60,000 nucleotides of DNA. It comes from Polytrichum commune. Taxonomy: Eukaryota > Streptophyta > Polytrichopsida > Polytrichales > Polytrichaceae. The stretch's first letter is position 1, and the number at the start of each line of letters is the position of its first letter. Location: contig OX485805.1 in the NCBI GenBank assembly GCA_950295325.1, forward strand, positions 54,276,758 through 54,336,757. Reading direction: 5' to 3'. Positions 20,660 through 33,015 of the stretch are shown piece by piece. The position numbers and the translations under genes are program-made. The notes beneath the pieces are model-generated. The model had not been told where the DNA came from. It did no database searches and was given only the letters and a program-made list of their open reading frames with translations.

Positions 20660-22580
20660 GTACGGAAGCAAACTATCACGAATCTAAATAATAGTATACA
20701 AGCAACCACCTTCATAGAAAAGAAAACCTAGAAAGGTCTAATTTTGGTGGGAGTAACTTCCATGTAAACCGGTTCAGCAACGGGTTACACCGTCTAAGGC
20801 TGAGGGTTGAAGGTGGCCTCGACAATTAGCTATTGTATCCATGCTCCATTGCTAGGGGCGGGCACTAGCCAAAATATGAAAACCATGTGCAAGAAAATGT
20901 AGGGTGGATTTTATTCTAGACACATAATTTTTATGTTTTTCTTAGATATACATTAACGTCCTCTAAATATGAATTTGGGAATTATAGAAAATGCACAATG
21001 TGGTTTAAGTTGTAGTATTTTTTGAAATTTAGATGTAAAGTAGCATAAATAGAATTAAGTTTATATATTTTTTATTTAGAAGTTCAACATAAATCATCTG
21101 CCATTAGTGGCATTGGATGAGAAACAAGCAAAATGTATGTGAACATGTGGATGGATTTGTTGAAATGGTCGCCTTTGAATGAAAATATTCTCATCCAACA
21201 ATGGAAGGGTTGGCTAACTTATTTGGAGTTTCCTTGGGGGGTTTAAGAATCATACACAATATGCTAAAGTTCATAGTATGATGGTTGTATGTGTGTAATG
21301 TGCAAAATAATATTTGCGTAGTGTAATGTATGCATAGTGTATTGTATGTGTAATGTATGTACAAATTGTTCACACAAATTTTCTATTACTCATAAATAAG
21401 ATAGGGTGATTATATCTATGCGACTCTAAAACTTATTATAATGATAGGATGTTAGAAAATACCATCTAGTAGAAACTTAACTATTCATAGGGTGGAAAAT
21501 ATTCAACGAAGGAAGGTAAATAACCCCCCCCCCAATTAGGGGGTTCTTGCACGTGTATACATAAATCAAGTGTAAGTCCACCCCCCGTGACTCCATTGCC
21601 GGCACGGATTGCGGATGATTACAAAGTGGGCTTGTAGCACTCTGAGGCCCGGGGGGGGGGGCACTCATAGTAAATATTTGGAGACATTTGCGATAGCCAC
21701 TTATTTCCAAAGGGGATATTATCTTTGGGACTTAAAATATTAAGAGTCCTTAAGTAGAATTTTTTTTATTGAGCTATAAATTTTAATATCTTATTGGTAA
21801 TTAGAAATCTAGAATACATTCAATACTAAATACCTTATTGTTCTTACAAATTTTTGATAGACTTTAATTTTTAGCTTGGGGGGGGGGGGGGGAGGGAATT
21901 GCATTGTGAATTGGCATTTTAACAACATGGATGCATTGTTGTGGTGTGGCAAGATGAATACACAATAGAAATTAATGACACCAACAAGATTGTAATGAAG
22001 AATGCAAGTAGAGTGCAACCCTTAAATCTAGTGTGTTAAGAAACACAATTGTCCAACATTTGCAAGATAGCAAGAGTTCGTACAACATTTCCAAATAATT
22101 TCAAACATCAAGTATTGTCTCGAATATACCTCTTCGTGTCAATAGGTAAACAAAATGAAGTTCAAAGTATCCTTAATGAAGAGAAACCTTCATGGAATAA
22201 ATTGAGCCCTCCCTCTTCTTTGATGAAACAAAATGTGGTCCGTTACGTTCTACTTCACATGACCAACACATTGAAAATGCCTTAGCCATTGCCTACCTCT
22301 ATACAAGTGGACAACATTTTCTACTATCGAAATAGTTGACCCCCTTAGCTCATCCAAAAACCCTAAAAGCACAATTGATCTAAAGAAATAGACTAGATAA
22401 AAGTAATTTTTATTCATCCCATTTGAGCCTACATAGTATTTATCTTAGGATACCCTTATTCAAGGCTATTTTAAATAATAAAAGTATAATAAAATTAGAC
22501 ATATTATATTGCATGATATTTTTTATAAGATGTTTCCAACATCAAATTTTTACCTACATTTTATATAGAATTCTTCAAAG
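20660..22580. other. AT-rich stretch, no gene recognised
   Basis: Nothing codes convincingly here. It holds runs of C and G (21526-21533, 21651-21661, 21879-21892), an A/T-rich TATGT-type stretch near 21290-21360 and short frames without family motifs. It lies downstream of the minus-strand Harbinger relic and may include that element's decayed 3' part. Confidence 0.5.
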
Positions 22581-22582
22581 CT

Positions 22583-23062
22583 TTACCTTGAATGAATATT
22601 AAATATCTTATATTTTACTGCACTCCATTGTGAATAAATACCATCTACCAATAAATAATACCAATTGTACTCTTGGCCATTAACCTTGAATGTCATGCCA
22701 CATGCCTTACTAGTGAGGATATTATGGATCAAGGGCAATCGATCTAGCACATTTAGGTCATTGGTTGAACCAAGGAGGCCAAAAAAAATGTGCCATATGT
22801 GCAAGCCTTGATCCGCCACTGCTTCGAGAATTATGGACCCCTTGCCCTCTCTATCTCCATAATCACCTTGCCAAGCCACTGCAAAAAAATTCCACTTGTA
22901 ATGCATACAATCCAAAGAGGCAAACATACTAGGGAATCCATGGGCCGCATTTATTTCCAATTGTTGTTGATAATCTACCTGGGAAGGTTGCCGTAAGTGG
23001 TATTCTCCAAATTCCGCTTGCATTGCGGCGCAAAATTGTTTCATGCACTCCATGGCAGTGGA
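22583..23062 (-). pseudogene. PIF/Harbinger DDE transposase relic
   Basis: The minus-strand frame of about 156 aa aligns by eye with the central part of plant PIF/Harbinger transposases. FCAAMQAEFGEYHLRQPS lies near the start. Then come GFPSMFASLDCMHYKW with the first catalytic Asp, VAWQGDYGDREGKGSIILEA, and HIFFGLLGSTNDLNVLD with the second acidic residue. VNGQEYNWYYLLVDGIYSQW follows with the third region. The order and spacing are right for the family. It is truncated at both ends: a hAT MITE (23071-23469) interrupts it at residue -1 relative to MECMKQF, and the C-terminus beyond the third motif is lost. Confidence 0.88.
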
Positions 23063-23070
23063 CTCACTAG

Positions 23071-23469
23071 CACGGGGAGGTCACTTCATTGTCAAGTTGA
23101 CACCACGTGCGGACAAAGTTTGCTACCCCTATATTACATGCCATATATAATTTTAAAATTTATGATTTTTTTTACATATACATAACCATTGATAGTATCT
23201 TTTGTATATTTTTTTGAAATTTTTAGTCATCTTTATATTTTTTAGTAATTTGTTTAGTTCAATTCTGTGTCATTCCAGTTAGAAACAGTATGTTTTATGA
23301 AAAAAAAAAATCATCAAATTTAGTTACCACTTTTAACTATGTCATAGGTACTATGTATATCTACTCATGAAAAACATTTGATAAAATTTTGACCCATTTT
23401 GGTGGTGCAAATTACCAAAAGAAGATTTTTTTTGGTTGTTCAACTTGACAATGGAGTGACCCCCCTGTG
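23071..23469. mobile_element. hAT-type MITE, copy A (in Harbinger relic)
   Basis: A 399-bp element starts CACGGGGAGGTCACTTCATT and ends in the near reverse complement, GAGTGACCCCCCTGTG. TIR similarity extends about 35-40 bp (TTGTCAAGTTGA shared). It is flanked by a perfect 8-bp duplication, CTCACTAG at 23063-23070 and 23470-23477, as expected for hAT elements. It is non-coding. Close copies sit in both palindrome arms. Confidence 0.93.
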
Positions 23470-23477
23470 CTCACTAG

Positions 23478-24370
23478 TTGATCACCTCTTTCAAATGGAG
23501 AGAAGTTCCCATATGATCTTTGGAACAGAGAAAACCATCATCTTGAGTTTGCATCACTTTCAATTAGTTTCTTCATTACAATGTCTTCATTTGTCACGAC
23601 TGAGCAACAATGACATGACAAAGACTTTGTGCCATGACTCGATTCAAAGAATAAGAACAAAAATTTGGATCATCTTTTTGGGGAGCACCAAATTTGACAC
23701 ATTCTTCAATCTCATATTCACATCAATTGTGACAAAATTCCTCCTCAACAAAATTTGGTTATTATTGATGTATGTGTTGAGTGTTTATACCTTACAACAA
23801 ACATCGTCTCATTAAAAAAAAATTCCATATGATTCTTTCAATTAAGTTTGAAGTGCAAAATTGTGGCTGCTCTGAGCACAACTTTGCTTTGCATTTAGAT
23901 TTATCTAAATGTGGAATGAATGTATAAAATATTCCACAGAAATGCTTCAAGTACATGATGAAGTTTTTTAATATGTTTGACATCATTCTAGAACACAAAG
24001 ATCAATGAATTTCTTGGATTTAGATTATACAAAAATATGATTCTTCTAGTGTTTACATCTCGATTCCAATTTGAAAGTGGAGGTCATCTCCAATTTTGAA
24101 CATTTGGAGTTGTATACAATATCCATATTTTTCTTTCATGTAGGTTCAACAATCTGTGCATTCAAATTGTATCTAAATGTGGAAGAATATACAAAAGATA
24201 TTGTAGAAATGTTTGACACTAGTCTAGAATACAAAGATCAATGAATTTCTTTGTATTTATCATATACAAAAATGTGGTTCATTACATCTATATTTCAAAA
24301 TAAAAGCGCGGGTCACCTCCAACTTTGGACATTTGGAACTATACTATATCCATACTTTTCATAACATTAT
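23478..24370 (+). repeat. Flank of the MITE and a two-copy tandem duplication
   Basis: From about 23885 to 24365 two related units of 210-260 bp follow each other. Each carries ATCTAAATGTGGAA, then CAAAGATCAATGAATTTCTT, then TACAAAAATATGATTC-like sequence, then GGTCATCTCCAATTTTGAAC-like sequence, ending at a TATCCATA motif. No protein is recognised. The 23478-23885 part has short open frames only. Confidence 0.7.
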
Positions 24371-26700
24371 TCCGCCGCATGGTTGTGTTCAATTCTACTT
24401 AGCATACGACATGGGCTTCCACAATCTTACCTTCATGGGAAGTAACTTAGAAAATAGGAAGAAACTAATGTGGGTACGACTAATGAATAGTCCCGCTTTG
24501 AATAGTAAGAACACTATGAATAATGTTGGTTTTCCATTGATAGTGTTTTTATTAATAATAATTTGAGGGAAAAATATTGGGATGAACAATATCTCTTTCT
24601 AGTTTTCATGGGATGAAAAATGTTTCCTACGCATAGTGCCGGGAGTATAACTCCACCCAAACTATCAAGTTCAACCTGAATGTATGGATAGTTGACAAAT
24701 ATTCACAATTTGTTCAAGGAGCCCAAAAAATACAATTGACATATTCAAGGGTCATAGAACCCACCCATGTGACTGAATATTGTTACGTTCGGTCCGTGAA
24801 TCTTCAACAATTTGGAAAAGGCTCATGAGCCACATTTCACGTGCTAGGAAATCGGATCGGTGAGGAGCAAGTCTGCCCTACGAATGTTACCATCATGGTG
24901 GAACCACAACATGAAGGATGGGCTAATTGGTTTTCCCATTATGCTTGCGCTTGCTCATTCCCTCAAACAATGTGGGCCATGGCTAAGTTGCATAATTATA
25001 ATGGCCATGCTACACCACATTCATAAGGGCACCATAAACATTAATCTTCTCTACAGAGTATGGCACATCAGTTGCCTTTAACTGCCACTAGATATGGCTC
25101 TGGTGAGAATGACCTGGACAATTCTACAAGTTCAACTGCAAACTGCAGATAATCAAAAGAAAGACACCATATTCTTGTCCTGGCAGCATTTGGGGCATGG
25201 TGACTACCAAATATTTCAATATAGGCCGTGTTGCATGGAAATAGTATGGAGCTAATGCATGAGAAGCATTGAATTGCAGTGTGTCGTAAGTGTGATTCTA
25301 GGTCATACCGGTTTTAAGGTTTCTCATATTTCTATTAGTGGCGAGCACATCTCCTCCACATGGTGAAGGTTCAAGAGCATAGTCATAGAGGAACCAACTC
25401 CAAGAGCTCCCCTTCCGATGCGACATGTGTATCATGTTTCAAGGCGACATACAACCAAACATTTGCACGACATAGAGGTAACACGGACAATAAATTCTTT
25501 ATTATTAGAGTTTGAGTATGGAGGTGCTCATGAGAGTGGGCTATAGAAACATCTCAACAATCCTCTTAGATCAGGAAGCGAGTTGTTATGCTTGCCGATC
25601 TTTGGCCCACCTTGGGGTCACTGGAGTGCCTTGGTGAGTGTAAGGCATGCAAGTCAAATTGAGTTAATTTTATTTACTCACACAACTATATTTTAGTGGT
25701 GTGATATCGGGTGTCACAGATCTAAGAAAAGACACCAAAACGACATGTGTTGAGAGGAGATTGGACTATGTATGCAAAATTTGTTGGACCGTTCTAGGTT
25801 TACTAGCCAACATAATTGAGGGAACATGTACATACAATCATTTTGTGAGTTCAAGAGTTGACACTTTGATCATGAATAAGGTAGAAAAACCTAAAACAAT
25901 GAACGACCACTACGTCTGGTGCAATAGACAAGGGGTAGAATGATTATTGTGTGGGCCTTAAAAGGATGCAATGCTAGGTAGGATGCAATGATTGGCTAGA
26001 TAGGTGTTGTTTCACACCACTTGCGATCACTTTTAAGTGCCATTGACTTAACCGTTTTGTGTGTATTTGTATGCAGAGTATGGCATTTTAATGCTCAAAT
26101 TAGGGAGACTCTAGTGGACAAATGGAGGGGGGGGGGGTTTGAACTTACTTGGCTCTTTGAGAAAATGTACCTTATTATTTATAAGGAAAAAAATTACAAA
26201 ACAACATGCAATCCTCACCATTTCCTCTTTTACATCTGTAAAAAATAATGTATAAAACCTCAAGCCATTCGTTCTAGGTGAATCAACTTTATTTTCAGTG
26301 TTTTCCATGATGTATCTACCTTGAGATATTTAGACATTGAATTAAGAAGATCATGAGCAAAGTGAATATGGTCACGATTTGAATATGTTAAACATCATGC
26401 ATTAATTGCATATGTCATCTCTGTCATCCATATTCACAACTATCGAGGTGAATTTGTTGAAGAGGGGAGCATAATTTTCAAAGATTCATTTGACAGTTAG
26501 CAATTAACACTTACTACTATATGTTTTAGGTTTTTTTGGGGAGCACAATTTCTCGTCACATATGGGCATTTTGACAGACATTGAGGTAACACATATCAAG
26601 GGTGCACTGTAATACTCCTCTTGTTTAACCTAACTGGACCGATCACCCGAGTAATCCTTATTGAAGCAAACTATTCTACGTCAAGAAACGCGATTAACTG
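24370..26700. other. Repeat relics between Harbinger and lectin gene 1
   Basis: Segment 24845-25085 (GGGCTAATTGG... to ...CACATCAGTTGCC) is a diverged copy of 34190-34375. Segment 25400-25600 resembles the lectin 3' flank in reverse. The rest, including a G run near 26130, has no recognisable gene. Confidence 0.55.
25400..25600 (-). repeat. Relic of a lectin gene 3' flank
   Basis: Words such as ATGTGTATCATGTTTCAAGG, ACATACAACCAAACAT and GGTGCTCATGAGAGTGG match, in reverse, the flank after lectin gene 1 (27860-28000) and the flanks of lectins 2 and 3. No lectin coding sequence adjoins it. It marks a former lectin copy pointing left. Confidence 0.75.
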
Positions 26701-27157
26701 GCAGCAATTGTTGACACAACTCGATAAACATCATGGATAGGTACCATGTCGCCAGGCCAGGACACTTGGAGTCCAGTTTGCAATATTTAAAAAGTGAAAG
26801 TCCTCTACATGTACCTTAGTTCACATCACTTCTGTGCATGCAAATACTGTAGTTCCAATCCCATAAGGAAAGCATGTGTGCATTTGTCGTAGTCCAATAA
26901 ATAATAAGAAGAGGTTCCGACAAAGCCAACCCACAAACTCAGACGTGTTTTTATTGATAAAAAAATCCCTTCATCCACAAGCAGCTTGATCCTTGCATGC
27001 CCTTCCCAGAGGCTACATATACGGCCCCTTCGTCACAGCATTCACTCCTTCCTGCTTCAACCTTCACTCATCATCTTCAGTCCCACAGCAATACATACTC
27101 CTTTGATCCATTGCTCTTCATTCACTTTCCACAAAGTTTCCATTTCAGTTCGTCACC
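26700..27157 (+). promoter_or_regulatory. Promoter region of lectin gene 1
   Basis: The family core promoter is conserved among copies: CCCTTCATCCACAAGCAGCT, then GGCTACATATACGGCCCC with the TATA at 27016-27021. CATTCACTCCTTCCTGCTTC follows, so the leader is about 110-120 nt. Farther up, 26706-26755 (TTGACACAACTCGATAAACA, then ATAGGTACCATG) matches the promoters in the palindrome, but much of the rest is different. Confidence 0.65.
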
Positions 27158-27589
27158 ATGTCTTACACCATCCACGTGAGGGTCATCCAAACCAAGCCCA
27201 CCAAGTGGTTCAACATTGTGGAGAAGACATGTTGGCATTACGGCAACGGAGCATACTGGAGCGAGGTGGATGGCGACCACATCCTCCACATGGGCGCTAG
27301 TGGCACCTCCGGAATGTTGCGCTTCAAGGGGCCCTCAGACAGCTTCTTCTTGGTCGCACTGGGCATCCACAACTACAAGAGGTGGTGTGATATCGTCCCA
27401 GACCAGCAAGCTTCCAACACCGGTGTTGAGATTCACCCCACTTACTACGACGACAAAGACGGTAGAAACCAAATGTTGTGGAAGCAGTTGTCGCATCTGG
27501 AGAGGACAAGCACCACGGGTACCAAACTCACAGTTGACTATTACAAGGAGGACGGCAACACCCTCTATGCCACCATCACCATCGAATGA
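27158..27589 (+). CDS. Fungal fruit-body-type lectin, gene 1
   Basis: The 143-residue protein starts MSYTIHVRVIQTKPTKWF and matches the Agaricus bisporus-type lectin family (Pfam fungal fruit body lectin) over its whole length. Key family stretches are VEKTCWHYGNGAYWSEVDG (about 21-39), LHMGASGTSGMLRF (43-56) and GIHNYKRWCDIV (69-80). In fungal members these residues build a sugar-binding beta-sandwich that recognises the T antigen and N-acetylglucosamine. No signal peptide is seen, which is usual for this cytosolic family, and there are no introns. I chose the ATG at 27158 because upstream codons are leader sequence and the family starts there. It differs from the palindrome copies at about 23 residues (about 84 percent identity), mostly in the C-terminal half. 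In plants such genes are known mainly from bryophytes; defence or storage roles are only inferred. Confidence 0.93.
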   Translation: MSYTIHVRVIQTKPTKWFNIVEKTCWHYGNGAYWSEVDGDHILHMGASGTSGMLRFKGPSDSFFLVALGIHNYKRWCDIVPDQQASNTGVEIHPTYYDDKDGRNQMLWKQLSHLERTSTTGTKLTVDYYKEDGNTLYATITIE

Positions 27590-28320
27590 ATGTGGCTTGG
27601 CAATCGCCCAACAATGCTCTCCGTTCACCACCGACGTTGATGTCGGTGCTTGCATTTGTGGTGCTATGGCGTTTGAATTAACAGTATATTTGTGTGCACA
27701 ATATGTAGTCCCTGCTTCTCTTGTGGTATGATACAACAACGCCATGCGGTTGTTGAAGGTATTGTGAAAGGGAAGCACAGTTTCATAGGTTTTGTGATGT
27801 TCATGATGGGAGCGACATAGAGAGATCGTCACTCTGACAACTCGCTTCCTAATGTAAGAGGATCATTGAGATGTTTCTATAGTCCACTCTCATGAGCATC
27901 TTCACACTCAAACTGTGTTAATGAAGAAATTGTTGTCTGTGTTACCTCTATGTCGTGCACATGTTTGGTTGTATGTTGCCTTGAAACATGATACACATGT
28001 TACTGCCCAAGATACCACACTTAAGTGCAATCAACAGTGACCATGAATTGCTTATGTGGGTACTTGAGTTTCATTTTACCCCAAGTACTATGTTGCTTGA
28101 TGGCATATGCATGACAATCACAAGTCTTTCCTAGAAATATACAACTCATGCATTTTGAAAATTGTAATGTGTTGCATTGATGTAGTAATTCCTCGTGAAG
28201 CATTGAACCACATTTTGTACCCACCAATGGCCAATTCACACCTTGTGTTCTTGTGCTTGCATTGGCATGTCATTTGGTCGTTTGTTGTTTGTGTGTTATT
28301 CTTTCTTCATTTGTTCTTTG
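27590..28320 (+). repeat. Lectin 3' flank shared by all three cassettes
   Basis: The sequence after lectin 1 is homologous to 48185-48935 and to the reverse of 37853-38598. It includes TGTGGTATGATACAACAACG and the region around ATGAATTGCTTATGTGGGTA. The duplicated unit is therefore promoter, gene and about 730 bp of flank (roughly 1.5 kb), which points to segmental duplication and not retroposition. Confidence 0.85.
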
Positions 28321-28539
28321 CTTAATATGGTATCGTTTTCTTCTATTCCAGCTATTGCATTGTCATGCTTTGGTTTCCTCATATATAGGTGTTTGAATGG
28401 GTTGATTATGTCTCTTGTTATGAGGTCTATTTGGAACTTTGAATGAGGCTTTTACAGGGGGAAGGTTTTTAACAAACATACCTCTCAAAAAAATCTATTG
28501 CACACTTTTGTTCTAATTTACTATACAATACAATGTATA

Positions 28540-28720
28540 TTTGTATATTTGTGTTCACAGTATGTAGTCCTCGCTTCTCTTGTGGTAGAATATAACATGG
28601 CCATGTGGTTGTTGAAGTTGCGATGAAAGGGAAGCACAATGGCAAACGCTTTGTGATGTTCATAGTCGCAGCGACACAGAGAGAGCATTTCTTTTAGGCA
28701 ATTTGGCAAGATGTCGAGAG
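28540..28720 (+). repeat. Second, orphan copy of the lectin 3' flank
   Basis: GTATGTAGTCCTCGCTTCTC to GACACAGAGAGAG repeats 27700-27830 with substitutions. It lies downstream of lectin 1's own flank without a coding region, so it is a relic of another cassette. Confidence 0.75.
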
Positions 28721-29757
28721 ATCAATGAGTCAATGAGCCAGCATATATTTCTCAACATACTCCCAAGAATTTGATCACGGTTGAAACCGGACGGAAACGT
28801 TGGTGTGATCGGGGCATGACACCTTCAGACGACCTGAGAGATTGGATGTGAGTCGGGGGGGAGTTTATTGGATACCCAGTGAATCATGAGTTCCTGCAAC
28901 TTTGGAACTGTGTGAGTGCTCTGGCAGTTCCAGTGGTGATTCAAGTATTTCTGAAAAAAGAATTAGGATGTGATTTGATGCTTGCAGCCTGGCCTTGGAG
29001 ATCGCCTGCTGAATTCACCACGACGGCTGGCGAAGTTGCGATTGAAATAAGTCGTGATGTGATCTCCGTGATCGTTTTGGTGGCGATCCTTAGTTGGTAA
29101 TATTCAATGGCACACGCATTCAGCAAGCATTGCAATTCCTCTTTGAAATTTATCCTGCTTGGATGCATCATCTGGTTATGATCACCTTCTCGGTCTTTCG
29201 GTGCTCTTCAACTGCGGTAATACTCTTCGACTTAAACTTGGAAGAGTTAATAAGAAATAGGTTAATGATCAATGTCAAGTGAGAGCAGATTTTAACAACA
29301 GTGGCATGAAGAAGGATCTATCAACAGGGTGTAGTCCTTGACATTGTGTTAGTGATGCTAATGGTCTACTCCTCGATCGATTCATGAATCAGATCATTTT
29401 GGTGTCTCATGTAATTGTCGTAAGGAATTAGTTGTAGTGACATGGGTAGGGGGATCGACTATTGACTGTGGGTCGCTATATATAAGAGTGTAGCTTTCAT
29501 CGCTGGAACTGCCGAAGGCTCACAAGCTGCTTCGTTGGCCCACTCGTCAGGTAGTAAAAGAACAAAGGTTAACCTACGTGAAAAATCATGTGTACTCTGA
29601 GTCCACAGTCGGTGCATTTGCAGCTGTATCGGCGAGAAGCTTATAGTAACCAGATGCCGCTCATTCTCTCGGTCACAGGAACACGAAGCAACGCGGTGTT
29701 TGCAGAACTTTCGAGCAGCGCACGGTCACTGGGTGGTTATCAAGATTTGGCTTAACA
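28721..29757. other. No gene recognised
   Basis: Moderately GC-rich sequence with short open frames and no motif I can assign. The last few hundred bases lie just upstream of the beta-lactamase-like relic and may hold its decayed 5' part, for example the stretch encoding RTVTGWLSRFGLT near 29730. Confidence 0.4.
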
Positions 29758-30168
29758 AACGATCCAGACACCGATTTTAACTCATTCTTAGGCGTCAACA
29801 AGTGGGCACTAACAACAACTTATGCTGTGAGGCTCTTCGATTTGTGGAGACTCGGTGACGAGGTTGTATCCAGGGATCTGGGAGCCCCAGTGTTCCCACT
29901 CCTGGGCATTGTCACCAAAGCCCTCTCAACCCAAACTCCATCTCTCTACATCGACCGCATCACCGTACAACCCCTGATCGACCGCGCTGGCGGCTGGGGC
30001 GCATCCCAGTCCGGATTCGACGCCATCTTCAGCCTGCGCAGTTTCTCCTCCGCACTTGAACCTCGCCGTCCCTCCGAGCAAGATGGACATAGCCAGATGC
30101 ATGGATGGTGAGGCTCTGCAATTCAAGCCTGGATCTCAAACTGCCTACTCCAACTTCAGTCACGTCTC
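29758..30168 (+). pseudogene. Beta-lactamase-like serine hydrolase relic
   Basis: The fragment resembles the serine beta-lactamase / esterase family (Pfam beta-lactamase). First comes NDPDTDFNSFLGVNKW, where the SxxK catalytic tetrad would be expected; it reads GVNK, so the nucleophile is lost. Then VRLFDLWRLGDEVVSRD and APVFPLLGIV, then ITVQPLIDRAGGW and SQSGFDAIF. Near 30050 one extra base shifts the frame to NLAVPPSKMDIARCMDG and LQFKPGSQTAYSNF, the latter holding the family YSN motif. Homology ends there, so the C-terminal half is missing. One frameshift, the missing Ser and the truncation make it a pseudogene. Its start is not identifiable. Confidence 0.75.
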
Positions 30169-31088
30169 GATGAAATTGCCAATGGACAAATGTCGTGATG
30201 TAGTTCAGTCCGAGCATAATCTCTTGCATTCCACACTCAATACCATTAAGATGTTTGATTTAGTGGGATTTACGGTTGAGAGAAACAAAAAGAGCAAGGC
30301 CACTAAGAATGGAAGGAACTTCAAGCCAAGGGGTTACGAGATGAGGCTGCAAGACAGGGACGCTCAAGTACACTGCACATTATATGAGTTATATGAGCGT
30401 AGAATTTTGAACCAACTGTGAAAAGTAGAAATTTGAGGTGAAATCTATGGTAGAGAGGGACTTATTGCAAACCAGTGCACGTCTCATCCATCCAACACAA
30501 AACGTGAACCCGTTATATGATTATTGCCTATTCGAATCAAGTGACTCTGAATAGACCAATTCAGGGTTTTTAAAGGTCATACCTGTGTTGAACCAATTAA
30601 AAATAATAACCTGTGGGATATTAGATTCTAATATTCTAATCTTTTTACTCTTACTATGGTTACCCAATCACTACTTCTATGCCAGTGGTTTAGAAAGTCA
30701 TTCCTTCTATGGTCAAGAAGTGCATCCCACTCACATGAATAATTTCTTCAAGTGCTCCATATACCACAGAGTGTGTTGGCATCTTAGGATGTAATGTATG
30801 TAGTAGAAAATTTCCATGCACTTTGAGATATCCTTGGGACATTATGCAATGCAATGTCTTCTATGGACCCTATTTCTATACATTTATATCCTTAAGTAAT
30901 GATGGAATGGAGAAATGGAAGTCTTTGTTATTGATTTTGGAATTTCTTCTTCTTCTTTCCTTTTTTATTTCTTTCTCCATACACATTGTTGTGAGGATTG
31001 CTTAGTTTTAAATCATCACATGTCGGCAAGCTTCTTCTTGGCTTCAACCAGATTTTGAGTGCCAGCTTATAATATTGCACCTTTGACG

Positions 31089-31385
31089 CCTGGCCGGGTC
31101 GACATTGGTACTATTGGAGCTGGATTCATCGACGTCAACCACTAAGACAAGGCAAGAAGAGATCTGACAGTCGACTAGACGAGGTTACATGTTTGGATGG
31201 AATTCGATCGCGGAGTCGAAGTTCTCATCAGATGTCGGCCAGGTGAAAACTTAGCTTGCAGATAATTCTGAGGAGCTTAACCTTTCATTTGAAGCCCGGG
31301 TCGACATTGATATTGCAGCAAGAGCTGCATATTCATCATCATCATCACCACCAAGACAGGCAAGAAGAGATCTGACGGTTGCCTA
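31089..31385 (+). repeat. Two spaced direct repeats of about 80 bp
   Basis: Both copies carry GGGTCGACATTG, an ATTCATC segment and CAAGAAGAGATCTGAC. They are separated by about 125 bp. The first copy has GACAGTCGACTAG after the shared part and the second GACGGTTGCC. Confidence 0.7.
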
Positions 31386-32954
31386 CGAGAGGGAGCCTTG
31401 CATTGTCTCTGAAGGTGCCAGAGATAGCGGAACTGGGAGATGGAGTTTCTGTTTAGTGGGTGTGTGTGAGTTCTCTCGGAGACGGTGGCGGGCAGTTCTC
31501 GGAGTTCGAGGTTGAGGTTGTAAGGTGGAGGCTTCAAGCAGGGGGAGCTTGTACCCTGCAGAGCCTGAAGGTGCCCAGGATTAGCGTAGGTCCTGTGCGA
31601 TGGTGTCAAGGCCAGGATTCTCCAAGCAGCATCTTAACAAGCCGAAGCATAGGAACCATTTGAACATTTTTTTGAAGCTTATTTGAAGCACGGGAGCGGG
31701 AGTAAAGTTGGGCGTTGGAAACTCCCACCAGGGCCGAGGGGGTAGGGTTTCTGAGCAACTCGTTGCCGCTCTTTTACATTTCTTGCTGATGGCGGCTTCA
31801 TGAGATTTAGAGGTCTGTGCGTCGTCTTTGTGTGAGTTTTCGATGCAGTTTTATGAAATGTAAGTGTTGGATGCTCGGCGGACGGAGGGAGAAAAAAAAA
31901 AACAAGGTCGGTAGACTGTGCGGGTTTTAGTTTCAGCAGAGGCGTCGTAATTCCCGGGTGCAAGTTTGAAGTTAGCGTATTGTGGTTTGGAGAGTTGGTG
32001 CCCTCTTGCGCGCATCCCGTATACAAACGAGGTTTGTTGCCTTAAATGCAACGTGCTGAGAGTTAACAGGAGGAACTCTTAAGCTCAGCTGGAAGGGACG
32101 CAGCTTCATTTTCTGGTTTCCCAGCAAACGATCTTGTTTGAAGTGATCCAGTACGGCTGGTATGGAAGAAGATTGGCGATCTGTGACGATGGAGTGAGAA
32201 GCTGCGATCAAGCCTCGGAGGTCGTGGCTGACGAAGCTTTTCTATAGCCTGGCCATGTTGAAAGAGAGTGTATTTAGGACTAATTGCAGAGGAGGAAAAG
32301 AGCCAGGAAATACAGCAACAAGGGATCTCGAGCCGCTGAGGTGGCTTCTGTTATGATGCTCGTTTTGTTTCTAGGACATTATTGACATTTACTATGGAGT
32401 GATTCGGGGACAACGAGGGAGCCGGGGAGTCACACCGACAGAGGTGCTAGTGCAGAAGTGCAGGGGAGTCACTGAGGTGGTAAGGCAGACCCTGGAACTC
32501 CTGCAACCTTAGTGGGAATTAGATGAAAGTGGCTCAGCTGCTTCAGAGTAAAATGAGGTTGCGGCTTCATTCTCTGCTGCTGCGAATGGGGATGGGAACT
32601 GAGCAGGAGCGGACCAGCTGGTAACTGTGAGGGCAGCGGCGGAAAGGGTACTGGAGGGGGCTGCAGTGAAGAGCCTCGCTCAGGGCTGCACTTCGCTCCT
32701 GGTGCAAGAGTGGGTGCTAAGCGCGGGTACTAGTGTTGGACTGGTAGGAGGGCGGTGAGCACAGGAAGAATTAGGGTGAGGTAATTAGGTCTAGACTTCT
32801 AGGAACATTGTAAGGACTTAAGCATGTTGTTGTAACACGAGTGTTTGTAAATTTTTGTGGGTTTTTAGTAACAAGGGTGTTTATGAATATCACTCTTCTT
32901 TCCATTGAATGGAATGAAAAAACACGCGCGTAAGTAGTTGACTAGTAAGTGTGG

Positions 32955-33015
32955 AAAGAGGACTCCCCACCCGGACTAGGACGAAATTGAAGGGTGGGAA
33001 AGATTCTTGCTCACA
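32955..33015 (+). mobile_element. LTR 3'-terminus-like fragment
   Basis: CACCCGGACTAGGACG, then AAGGGTGGGAAA, then a final TGCTCACA repeats the layout of the LTR 3' ends in this window (CGGACTACGGACGC, AAGGGTGGGGGG, GGCCTCACA at 2487-2531). I could not find the matching TGTGAG start upstream. Confidence 0.45.
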
